A DNA stretch of 5,336 nucleotides. Source: Gemmatimonadota bacterium (GTDB taxonomy: Bacteria; Gemmatimonadota; Gemmatimonadetes; Palauibacterales; Palauibacteraceae). How positions within the stretch are numbered: position 1 is the first letter of the stretch; each line of letters opens with the position of its first letter. Where the stretch lies: the NCBI GenBank assembly GCA_029288095.1, contig JARFPW010000350.1:1-5336 (forward strand), written 5' to 3'. The notes below the pieces were generated by a model. The model was not told where the DNA came from. It was given only the letters and a program-made list of their open reading frames with translations, and searched no databases. Made by a program: the position numbers and the translations under genes. Shown piece by piece: positions 1 to 5,336 of the stretch.

Positions 1-544
1 GACCAGGCTCGGAGTTCTCGGGCTGCTCTGACTTCTCGGACTTTCGGCGCACGCATCCGAGCGCTCTCGCGGTCAACTCGCCCAGCCCCGTCCCTTTCGA
101 GAGGGCGGCGTCCGCTCCTACTTCATAGGCACTCAGCTTCACCTTGGTGGCGAGCCGATTGCCGACCACGAAGATGGGAAGATCCGCCCACCGGAGGGAG
201 GCGCGCAGATCGGCTACAAGCTCGAGTGCGTTGGCTTCCTGGTTGTCGGTACTCACGACCAGGACGGATGGGTCGAGTGACTTGAGGACCGAGTCCAATT
301 TGGACGGATCCACAAGGATCTCGAGTCGGCAACCAAACTTGCTGAGACTGGCCGCGAATCGTTCCTGGAACTCAGCATCGGAGTCGACGAGCAGTACGGG
401 CGACAGAGTCACGTTCGTGTCTGCGGCGGAATGCTTCACCGCTCCGGTCTTGGCTTTCGAGTTTCCCACGAGCTTGCCACCGTCCAGATTCGAGCAATCC
501 GCAATAGGGACAACGGGATACGGAGCAAGAGCCAGGCCCGGCAT
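1..544 (-). CDS. Receiver-domain (pseudo-receiver) protein, C-terminus cut by window edge
   Basis: The frame opens at ATG 542-544 (in-frame TAG four codons upstream) and runs off the left edge without a stop, giving 181 visible residues. Residues 48-165 read as a response-regulator receiver fold: strand 1 LLVDSD (about 51-56) with the acidic pair, strand 3 PSVLVVSTD (92-100), strand 4 LPIFVVGNR (122-130), then AYEVGADAALSK (139-150) matching the usual A-x-x-x-GA-x-x-x-x-x-K with the conserved Lys at 150. The residue aligned with the phosphoacceptor Asp is Ser98, and the strand-4 Thr/Ser position is Gly128, so normal phosphotransfer is doubtful. Asp100 lies two residues away and is the only nearby substitute. 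About 47 residues without a recognisable domain precede the receiver. The ATG has no good Shine-Dalgarno, so GTG at 469 or 439 are alternative starts. After the domain comes a Ser/Glu-rich stretch (from about 168) that looks like a linker, so another domain may lie beyond the edge. The gene follows the histidine kinase on the same strand. Receiver fold: confident. Function: unknown. Confidence 0.8.
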   Translation of the reverse strand, partial: MPGLALAPYPVVPIADCSNLDGGKLVGNSKAKTGAVKHSAADTNVTLSPVLLVDSDAEFQERFAASLSKFGCRLEILVDPSKLDSVLKSLDPSVLVVSTDNQEANALELVADLRASLRWADLPIFVVGNRLATKVKLSAYEVGADAALSKGTGLGELTARALGCVRRKSEKSEQPENSEPG

Positions 545-712
545 CAACAGGGACTAGAGTGGAAGTCCGGGCTGTGTAAGATACTGCGGGGCATGGTAGA
601 TACGGCGTCTGTGAGGTGGTTCCTGGGGGCGGAGGCCACGGATGGCGGGTTGCATTGTGCCGTACCTGCCGCGGGACGGAGGTACGCGGGCGACCCTCTC
701 AGACGACGCGTT
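545..712. other. Intergenic gap between kinase and receiver gene
   Basis: This 168-bp stretch lies between the kinase stop and the receiver-protein start. I found no credible small gene: the open frames crossing it are continuations of shadows of the flanking genes. It holds one clear hairpin (661-686). No convincing -35/-10 pair was seen on the minus strand, so whether the receiver gene has its own promoter is open. Confidence 0.5.
661..686 (-). other. Hairpin just downstream of the kinase stop
   Basis: CGTACCT (661-667) and AGGTACG (680-686) are perfect inverted repeats. Inside them CCG (669-671) pairs with CGG (677-679), leaving one bulged G and a 5-nt loop, for about 10 bp in total. On the transcribed minus strand it begins 27 nt after the kinase stop codon. 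No T-run follows it, so it is not a classical intrinsic terminator. It could be an mRNA-stabilising or attenuating structure, or a protein-binding dyad. The pairing is visible; the role is inferred. Confidence 0.4.
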
Positions 713-2338
713 CTAGGCCGGTGATTCGCCGTCAGGCAGCGTGAATCTGAAGTTCGAGCCCTTCCCGGGGACGGAGTCCACCCATATCCGGCCTCCGTGG
801 CGCTCGACGATGCGCTTGCACACGGCCAGTCCGATGCCGGTTCCGCTGTGCTCCTCACCCGTGTCGAGGCGTCGGAACAGTTCGAACACGTGCTCCAGGT
901 CGTCCGGCGCGATGCCCATGCCGTTGTCAGCCACAGTGAACCGCCACGATTCATCGACGCGGTCGGCGCTCACATGTACCGCAGGAGGTGCATCGGCTCG
1001 ATACTTGATGGCGTTGCCGACGAGGTTCTGAAACAGCTGGCCGAGCTGGGTTGGTTCCGCGATGACCTCCGGTAGAGCGTCATGCGTGACCGACGCACCG
1101 CTCTCAGCGATCGCGGCCTCCAGGTTTGCCACCGCCCAGTCCAGGGCACGAGCGGATTCCGTAGGCTCGAACGGCTGACCATGTGTCTCGACGCGCGAAT
1201 ATGTGAGCAGATCCTGAATGAGGCTCTGCATTCGCTCGACGCCGTCCACAGTGTAGGCGATGTACTGATCCGCCTGCTCATCAAGTTTCCCCCCATACCG
1301 TGTCGCGAGCAGCCGCACATAGCCGTCCACCATGCGCAAAGGTTCCTTGAGGTCGTGTGAGGCGGCGTACGCGAACTGCTCCAGCTCGGCATTCGAGCTG
1401 CGCAGACGGTCCGCATACACGCTGAGCTGCTCCCGGGCCTCCTTCAGTTCCAGGTTGGCTTCGGCGAGCTCCTTCCCGGCCTCCTCTACTCGCCAAAACA
1501 GGGCGTAGGAACTCGCGGCGGTCCCGGCGAGGACGCACGAATATGCCACGATCTTGAGCACGTGCGCCGCACCGGACATCAGATCGAACGGGGCGGCCGA
1601 GGAAGCGTCGAACAGCGCCTCGCCGCCGACGAAGACGATCAGTGCCAGCACGAGCCAGTGCTCGAACGGTTCTCGTCGCCAGTCGCCCTTGCGGAGGTAT
1701 CCAACCAGGGTCAGCAGGAAGACGACAGCCAGACCCAATGACTGCGGCCGCGCTACCGGGAGATCCGGCCAGTATGCCTCCGGCAGGGGGACGAACAGGA
1801 AGAAGGCCAGGCAGACCACGGCAAGGAGAACCGCCTCGTCGTACAGCCTGCGCGCCTCGATACGTCCCGCCCCTCCGAGCTTCTCCTCCCGCCGGCTCGC
1901 CGCGAGGCTGGCCAGCAACAGTACCGATAGAAACAGGCGCGACGTCGTCCAGCTCCATCCGGACAGCTGCTCTGGAGCAGACGGAAACCACCGGACGAAA
2001 TAGCCGGAGATGAGGAAGGCGTGGTACAGGTCGAAGACACCGGTCCCGACGAAAGCGACTCCGATGAACAACTGCGTGTTGTTCGGTCTCGTATGATACC
2101 GCAGCAGCGTCAGAACACCCACGATGAGGGCGAATCCCGCCGCCGTCATCGAGAGCGCGTCGAGATTCTCGAACTCCAGATTCTCGAACCGACGAGCGAC
2201 AAAGAACGCGACGACGAGGGCTACGGCCATGGCCACGTAGGCCGTGGCGCGTCTCAGGCTGCGATCGGGAAGCGTGCCAAGCGAACTCCAGGCGACGAGG
2301 TCGACGGCCGGGTCGCTTCGCACCGGCGCGCGATTCAT
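713..2338 (-). CDS. Sensor histidine kinase with MASE3-like membrane sensor domain
   Basis: This is a 541-aa membrane histidine kinase. The N-terminal half holds about seven to eight hydrophobic segments (roughly 32-48, 64-80, 88-110, 131-147, 168-184, 199-214, 227-243, 258-280). The block NNTQLFIGVAFVGTGVFDLYHAF (86-108) and the later TTSRLFLSVLLL (131-142) resemble the MASE3 integral membrane sensor family. A charged, probably coiled-coil helix (282-320) leads directly into HisKA with the H-box ASHDLKEPLR and phosphoacceptor His328. HATPase_c follows with N-box QNLVGNAIKYR (437-447, Asn442), G1 DNGMGI (471-476), F-box FELFRRL (485-491) and G2 SGTGIGL (498-504). No PAS or GAF domain and no fused receiver is present. 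The kinase core resembles the group found in bacteriophytochrome-type and related kinases. The start at 2338 is chosen because ATG overlaps the upstream stop as ATGA and has GGGAGG 7 nt upstream. An in-frame start 44 codons earlier would run into the upstream gene. The signal sensed is unknown; MASE3 ligands are generally undefined. The likely partner is an unlinked response regulator or the downstream receiver protein. Confidence 0.93.
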   Translation of the reverse strand: MNRAPVRSDPAVDLVAWSSLGTLPDRSLRRATAYVAMAVALVVAFFVARRFENLEFENLDALSMTAAGFALIVGVLTLLRYHTRPNNTQLFIGVAFVGTGVFDLYHAFLISGYFVRWFPSAPEQLSGWSWTTSRLFLSVLLLASLAASRREEKLGGAGRIEARRLYDEAVLLAVVCLAFFLFVPLPEAYWPDLPVARPQSLGLAVVFLLTLVGYLRKGDWRREPFEHWLVLALIVFVGGEALFDASSAAPFDLMSGAAHVLKIVAYSCVLAGTAASSYALFWRVEEAGKELAEANLELKEAREQLSVYADRLRSSNAELEQFAYAASHDLKEPLRMVDGYVRLLATRYGGKLDEQADQYIAYTVDGVERMQSLIQDLLTYSRVETHGQPFEPTESARALDWAVANLEAAIAESGASVTHDALPEVIAEPTQLGQLFQNLVGNAIKYRADAPPAVHVSADRVDESWRFTVADNGMGIAPDDLEHVFELFRRLDTGEEHSGTGIGLAVCKRIVERHGGRIWVDSVPGKGSNFRFTLPDGESPA

Positions 2339-2351
2339 GGCTGAACCTCCC
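2335..2351 (-). promoter_or_regulatory. ATGA stop/start overlap with strong Shine-Dalgarno for the kinase
   Basis: The TGA of the GH18-like gene (2335-2337) overlaps the kinase ATG (2336-2338). GGGAGG (complement of 2346-2351) sits 7 nt before the ATG, inside the last codons of the upstream gene. This arrangement indicates co-transcription and probable translational coupling of the exported protein and the sensor, and it fixes the kinase start. Confidence 0.85.
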
Positions 2352-4353
2352 ACGAGTCGTCGTACAGGCGCATGTAGCTGTCGGAGTGGTGGATGGCGAA
2401 CCCGGCGAATGAACCAAAGCGGGCGAGATCCGTCGTCGTTTCCTCCATGACTTCCATCATGCGGTCCCATCCCAGCGCTGCGAAGCTCAGCTTGTCGGAC
2501 GGGACGAACACGCGACGGCTGACCGGCCAGATTAGAGCAGCCGCCGGATCGAGTCCCGCCCTTTGAAGCTCGCTCTCGAGTGTCGCCACGGACCGTCGAG
2601 CAGTCTCCGAGCCAGTTGCTACCCAGAATACACGGGCGGAGTCCGGGCCGGCCAGCACCGCGACCACGCCGGGTCCGTCTACAGAACCTGGCACCCCGAT
2701 CACCGGGTCACCCCGGAACTCGATCAGCGTCTCATCGGGCAACGGGCCGGTCTCGAGCGCCACGTAGGTCGGTACGCCTACTGCAGAAGCGAACTCGAGC
2801 TCGTCCGCCGCGTGCCTGATCGTGCCGTCGGCGCCGTGGGCGACTGTCCGGTAGTCCATGATGGACACATCGTCGACCAGGCCGATCACGTGTTCGCTGA
2901 CCGGCCTCTCCTCGCCTCGAAACTCCACCATCACCCTCTCGAACGTCACTTCGTCCGGCGCGTCGAACCAGAATGGGATGTCGACGCCGAAGGCCAGGCC
3001 CCCCCGACGTGCCAGATCCGCTCCCCGGGCCAGCACTTCCAGGTATCCTTTGAGGATGTCCGCTCTGGCCGGGCCGTGAAAGCCGGGCAGCAGATACGGC
3101 TCGATGTCGTACCGTACGCCGGAGAATCTCTCGGTTGCCTGCGACTCTGAGTTGAAACGAATCACGTTCCGAATCGTGTTCAACACCCCGGCGTGGTACT
3201 CCGGCCGGGCATAGCCGGCATATCCGTCCAGAGCGTAGACCCGGATTCCAAGCCCGCTGAGTCGGCCGACGAGATCGCGGAGACGCGGATCGGGTCTTAT
3301 CTCACCAGGCGGAAGCGAGTCGCCCGGTGTCGAGACCAGCTGCAGATAGGCCACATCGATGCCCGTGCCAGTCAGGAAACTGAGCAGAGAATCGCGCTTG
3401 CCGGCGTCAGCGAGAAGATCTTCGGTGTTCCAGATCCAGGTTGCGAGGGATCGTCCGTCTCGAGCTTCGACGGGCCGCTCACGGTAAGGACGCAACGTCG
3501 GTGGAGCGGGAACCATGGAGAGCGCGAGCTGGCTGACGAACACAGCGCCTTCAACCGGCCCGAGAGCCTCAAGGACGACAGAGGCGAGCGCGGAGACATC
3601 GAGGTTCGCCGGAAGTCGGTCGAGGTGGACCACGGCCTGCTGCCACTCCGTTTCGACTCGGCCGGCCGGCAGAAACTCGCTCAGCTCGCCGAGCGCAAGC
3701 GCCTCACCCCGGCTCTCCCATTCCGCGTCGGCGAGCTTGAGCAATAGCCGCTCTCCTCCCCGCTGTCCGCGTACCCAGAGGCTGAGAGTCGCAAACGGCC
3801 GGGCGTCCAGGTAGACGCGGCGCTGTGGGTGGCTCGCCGTATCGAACAGGTGCACCCACACACCGCTGAATCCTCTTTCCTGCCGCTCGTAGGAAAGCCG
3901 AAGGGCCGGCCGTCCGTCCGGGGCGGCGGTTACCGACGCCCTGGCCTCCGATGGGGCGCGCGCAAATCCGTTGAAGAAACCGCCCAGGCGGTTCGGAGCT
4001 CCGGTGTGGAAGTCAGCGATCACGAAATGGTTGCCATCCGCAGACGGCGACTGGCTGGCCGTCGCCCCCGTCACGGGCGGCGGATCCTGGAGTTCCAAAC
4101 GGTACACGACCAGCCGTGGCGCCTCCGGTTCGTGCACGAGGCTGATCATGCCACCACGGATCTCGTCCAAGGATCGCATGCCCCAGTCGGGGAGGTACAC
4201 GCTGGCAGAGGCCAGCTCGATGCCATCACCTTCCTGGGCCAGCACGGGAGGCGCCCCGATCGACAGGGCGGCAAGTACAACCGACAACCACATTACCACC
4301 TCGAAACGCCCGACCGGAAGAACGTCAATCTGCGCCTCTATGTAGCGTTTCAT
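2335..4353 (-). CDS. Exported protein with galactose-binding domain and GH18-like TIM barrel
   Basis: A 672-aa protein from the chosen ATG. A Sec signal peptide is visible: hydrophobic core about 20-33, probable cleavage after PVLA (Ala39), and no lipobox Cys, so it is likely periplasmic or secreted. Residues 109-279 form a beta-rich domain like CBM11/CIA30 galactose-binding folds (FVIADFHTG at the start, LGGFFNGFA, LSLWVRGQRGGERLLLKLAD, TEWQQAVVHLDRL). Residues 302-663 look like a TIM barrel of the GH18-like superfamily: strand 4 GVRYDIEPY (412-420) with Asp416 and Glu418 in the D-x-E positions, strand 6 VSIMDYR (496-502), strand 7 TYVALET (529-535), and strand 8 AGFAIHHSDSY (650-660). By family analogy Glu418 would be the acid/base, but substrate and activity are unknown. 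An unusual stretch (about 539-619) separates strands 7 and 8. Start: ATG 4353 gives a positively charged n-region (MKR) but has poor Shine-Dalgarno spacing. GTG 4380 has no Shine-Dalgarno. ATG 4293 has GAGG 5 nt upstream but leaves a signal peptide with no positive charge. It is the first gene of the likely operon with the kinase. Confidence 0.85.
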   Translation of the reverse strand: MKRYIEAQIDVLPVGRFEVVMWLSVVLAALSIGAPPVLAQEGDGIELASASVYLPDWGMRSLDEIRGGMISLVHEPEAPRLVVYRLELQDPPPVTGATASQSPSADGNHFVIADFHTGAPNRLGGFFNGFARAPSEARASVTAAPDGRPALRLSYERQERGFSGVWVHLFDTASHPQRRVYLDARPFATLSLWVRGQRGGERLLLKLADAEWESRGEALALGELSEFLPAGRVETEWQQAVVHLDRLPANLDVSALASVVLEALGPVEGAVFVSQLALSMVPAPPTLRPYRERPVEARDGRSLATWIWNTEDLLADAGKRDSLLSFLTGTGIDVAYLQLVSTPGDSLPPGEIRPDPRLRDLVGRLSGLGIRVYALDGYAGYARPEYHAGVLNTIRNVIRFNSESQATERFSGVRYDIEPYLLPGFHGPARADILKGYLEVLARGADLARRGGLAFGVDIPFWFDAPDEVTFERVMVEFRGEERPVSEHVIGLVDDVSIMDYRTVAHGADGTIRHAADELEFASAVGVPTYVALETGPLPDETLIEFRGDPVIGVPGSVDGPGVVAVLAGPDSARVFWVATGSETARRSVATLESELQRAGLDPAAALIWPVSRRVFVPSDKLSFAALGWDRMMEVMEETTTDLARFGSFAGFAIHHSDSYMRLYDDSWEVQP

Positions 4354-4453
4354 CGCCTCATCGTACCGCACTTCGTCCACCTGTCACAACCCACGGTGCA
4401 AGCGTACCTGAGGCGACGTACTATGTGCCGAGGATTTGACGTTAGGGCTGGGT

Positions 4454-4475
4454 CCGGCGGCATGACAGCCGCTGG
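4454..4475. repeat. Short dyad, possible operator
   Basis: GCGGC (4457-4461) and GCCGC (4468-4472) flank a 6-nt spacer ATGACA. Outer CC/GG pairs (4454-4455 with 4474-4475) extend the symmetry with one mismatch. The spacer coincides with the candidate -35 hexamer of kbp, which would suit an operator. In GC-rich DNA such a short dyad can arise by chance. Confidence 0.25.
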
Positions 4476-4491
4476 TTCGTGTCCCGATACT
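4462..4491 (+). promoter_or_regulatory. kbp: Candidate sigma70-like promoter for kbp
   Basis: ATGACA (4462-4467, 5 of 6 to TTGACA) and GATACT (4486-4491, 4 of 6 to TATAAT) are spaced by 18 bp. The predicted start near 4498 would leave a very short leader ending in the AGGAG site. The match is modest and the leader unusually short, so this is tentative. Confidence 0.25.
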
Positions 4492-4500
4492 CAACGCTAC

Positions 4501-4505
4501 AGGAG
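4501..4505 (+). promoter_or_regulatory. kbp: Shine-Dalgarno of kbp
   Basis: AGGAG lies 9 nt before ATG 4515. It supports that start over the in-frame GTG at 4479, which would lie upstream of this site and has no Shine-Dalgarno of its own. Confidence 0.75.
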
Positions 4506-4514
4506 ATTGGAACC

Positions 4515-4976
4515 ATGGGAATCTTCGATTTCATCAAGGGAATCGGACGCAAGGTCGAACCCGAGGAGAACCAGCCAGGTGAGGAGCTGCAGGAGCGCAT
4601 GAAGGGCAATGCCCTGATGCGGCTGGTAATGGGGCTGGGCCTGGAGGTGGAGGGCCTGCGGATCGACTATGACGACGGCGTGGCCACGGTCGACGGCGCG
4701 GCGCCCGATCAGGCCACGCGTGAAAAGGTCATTCTGGCTGTAGGCAATACCGAGGGTGTGGCCCAGGTAGACGACCGGATGACGGTCGAGGCGCCGGAGC
4801 CCGAGGCGGTCTTCTACACGGTTCAGAGTGGCGATTCACTGTCGAAGATTGCCAAGGAGCACTACGGCAACGCGATGAAGTACCCGGAGATCTTCGAGGC
4901 GAACCGTCCGATGCTGACCGACCCCGACCGCATCTATCCGGGGCAGGTCCTGCGGATCCCGCCGCTCGGCGACTGA
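4515..4976 (+). CDS. kbp: Potassium-binding protein Kbp / YgaU family (BON-LysM)
   Basis: A 153-aa protein, close to the length of E. coli Kbp (YgaU, about 149 aa) and with the same architecture. The N-terminus MGIFDFIKGIGRKV matches the family's short amphipathic start. A BON domain covers about 27-92 (LRIDYDDGVATVDGAAP, then ILAVGNTEGVAQVDDRM). A LysM domain covers 99-148 (FYTVQSGDSLSKIAKEHYGN, IFEANRPML, IYPGQVLRIP). There is no signal peptide, as in E. coli Kbp, which is a soluble K+-binding protein reported to respond to potassium and osmotic stress. Family membership rests on clear motif agreement over the whole length; K+ binding in this organism is inferred. The gene is divergent from the GH18-like/kinase operon and convergent with Hsp20, so it is probably monocistronic. 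The ATG is set by AGGAG 9 nt upstream. Confidence 0.93.
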   Translation: MGIFDFIKGIGRKVEPEENQPGEELQERMKGNALMRLVMGLGLEVEGLRIDYDDGVATVDGAAPDQATREKVILAVGNTEGVAQVDDRMTVEAPEPEAVFYTVQSGDSLSKIAKEHYGNAMKYPEIFEANRPMLTDPDRIYPGQVLRIPPLGD

Positions 4977-4996
4977 CGCTGACGGCACAGGGCACG

Positions 4997-5024
4997 AAAA
5001 ACGGGGGCCCGGAGGCCCCCGTTT
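4997..5024. terminator. Bidirectional intrinsic terminator between kbp and hsp20
   Basis: An 11-bp perfect stem, AAACGGGGGCC (4999-5009) with GGCCCCCGTTT (5014-5024), closes a 4-nt CGGA loop. The A-run at 4997-5001 becomes a run of five T after the stem on the minus strand, ideal for the Hsp20 transcript arriving from the right. On the plus strand the stem is followed only by TTTCT, a weaker tail for kbp. It lies between two convergent stops (4976 and 5058). Confidence 0.9.
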
Positions 5025-5057
5025 CTGCATCCGCCCCGCCCCACCTGCAACGGCAGG

Positions 5058-5336
5058 TTACTTCTTCGACTTCACGCTGATGCGCTTCGACTTCGCGTCC
5101 GCTGCCTTGGGCAGCACTACGGTCAGGACGCCGTCCTCGACGTGGGCGTCGATGTCGTCGGCCTTGACGGTCTCCGGGAGCGAGAAGCTCCTCGTGAACC
5201 GCTCGAACGAACGCTCGCGGACGTGGTACGTCTTGCCCTCGTCCTCGTGCTGCGTGCTGTGGGCGCCGACGACCGAGAGAACGCCACCCTCGTAGTTCAC
5301 GTCGATGTCCTCGGCTTCGAATCCGGGGACCTCGAC
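5058..5336 (-). CDS. Small heat-shock protein Hsp20 (alpha-crystallin domain), N-terminus cut by window edge
   Basis: The frame enters from the right edge and stops at 5058-5060, giving the last 92 residues of an Hsp20-family chaperone. These proteins form oligomers that hold unfolding proteins until ATP-dependent chaperones take over. Visible alpha-crystallin signatures are VEVPGFEAEDIDVNYEGGVL (visible residues 1-20, the usual PGF-x-x-EDI-x-V start), RSFERFTRSFSLPETV (about 46-61), and the closing DGVLTVVLPK (72-81). The tail RISVKSKK contains an I-x-V motif (ISV) of the kind that docks neighbouring dimers, and ends in a short basic tail. The in-frame GTG at 5300 is an internal Val codon, not the start, because conserved domain sequence continues upstream to the edge. 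Regulation cannot be judged because the promoter is outside the window. Confidence 0.95.
   Translation of the reverse strand, partial: VEVPGFEAEDIDVNYEGGVLSVVGAHSTQHEDEGKTYHVRERSFERFTRSFSLPETVKADDIDAHVEDGVLTVVLPKAADAKSKRISVKSKK

Larger units (their letters stand above)
4381..4514. promoter_or_regulatory. Divergent intergenic region between the GH18-like gene and kbp
   Basis: Transcription must start in or near this 134-bp region in both directions. For the plus strand a weak sigma70-like pair is visible (listed separately). A TTGAC at 4436-4440 has no acceptable -10 at normal spacing. For the minus strand I found no convincing pair, only a CATAGT-like hexamer (complement of 4420-4425) without a matching -35. 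No small gene is apparent. Confidence 0.45.

Noticed and set aside
144..557. 137-codon plus-strand frame opposite the receiver gene
   Set aside because: It is Ser/Arg-rich with no domain, and the minus strand gives a clear receiver fold in the same place.
1281..2417. Long 378-codon minus-strand frame inside the kinase gene
   Set aside because: It is a frame-shifted shadow of the kinase, Arg/Gly/Ala-rich with no domain, whereas the kinase frame carries all HK motifs.
2339..2470. 44-codon N-terminal extension of the histidine kinase
   Set aside because: It overlaps the end of the upstream gene in another frame, is low in hydrophobic content and rich in His/Arg/Gly, while ATG 2338 has an ATGA overlap and a strong Shine-Dalgarno.
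2563..3150. 195-codon plus-strand frame opposite the GH18-like barrel
   Set aside because: It is antisense to the conserved barrel motifs and has no family resemblance; typical of GC-rich shadow frames.
4436..4464. TTGACG as -35 of a plus-strand promoter
   Set aside because: The hexamers 16-19 bp downstream (for example GGCATG) do not resemble a -10 element.
4479..4514. Upstream GTG start for kbp
   Set aside because: It would lie before the AGGAG site, and the family N-terminus begins at MGIFDF, matching ATG 4515.
3829..4602. 257-codon plus-strand frame opposite the exported protein and running into kbp
   Set aside because: It is antisense to the signal peptide and CBM domain, its composition is Arg-rich, and it overlaps the intergenic region and kbp in a different frame without an identifiable domain.
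5058..5300. Short 80-aa Hsp20 starting at GTG 5300
   Set aside because: Conserved alpha-crystallin sequence (PGFEAEDID) continues upstream in frame to the window edge, so 5300 is an internal Val codon.

Overview
The window is GC-rich, tightly packed bacterial chromosome with five protein genes, two of them cut by the window edges. No RNA gene, CRISPR array, insertion sequence or phage gene was seen. The gene content (multi-pass membrane sensor kinase, protein with a Sec-type signal peptide, Kbp/YgaU-type BON-LysM protein, Hsp20) suggests a free-living, probably Gram-negative, bacterium of a GC-rich lineage. Gemmatimonadota or Rhodothermota would fit, but the sequence alone does not settle the phylum.

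Layout. Positions 4353 to 1 (minus strand) hold a likely operon of three genes read leftward. First is an exported protein of about 672 aa with a galactose-binding (CBM/CIA30-like) domain followed by a GH18-like TIM barrel (4353-2335). Second is a 541-aa sensor histidine kinase with a MASE3-like membrane sensor (2338-713), joined to the first gene by an ATGA stop/start overlap with a strong Shine-Dalgarno site. Third, after a 168-bp gap containing a hairpin, is a receiver-domain protein (544 to the left edge) whose usual phosphoacceptor Asp appears to be Ser. Positions 4381-4514 are a divergent intergenic region. Positions 4515-4976 (plus strand) encode a Kbp/YgaU-type BON-LysM protein. A strong 11-bp hairpin terminator (4999-5024) separates it from a convergent, N-terminally cut Hsp20 gene (5058 to the right edge, minus strand).

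How the genes may work together (inference). The coupled exported GH18-like protein and membrane kinase suggest a sensing module in which an extracytoplasmic carbohydrate-related protein is made together with its sensor, with a receiver-like protein encoded just downstream. Kbp and Hsp20 look like ordinary stress and housekeeping genes unrelated to this module. The most notable points are the glycosidase-like/kinase coupling, the degenerate receiver, and an apparent insertion of about 80 residues in the barrel.
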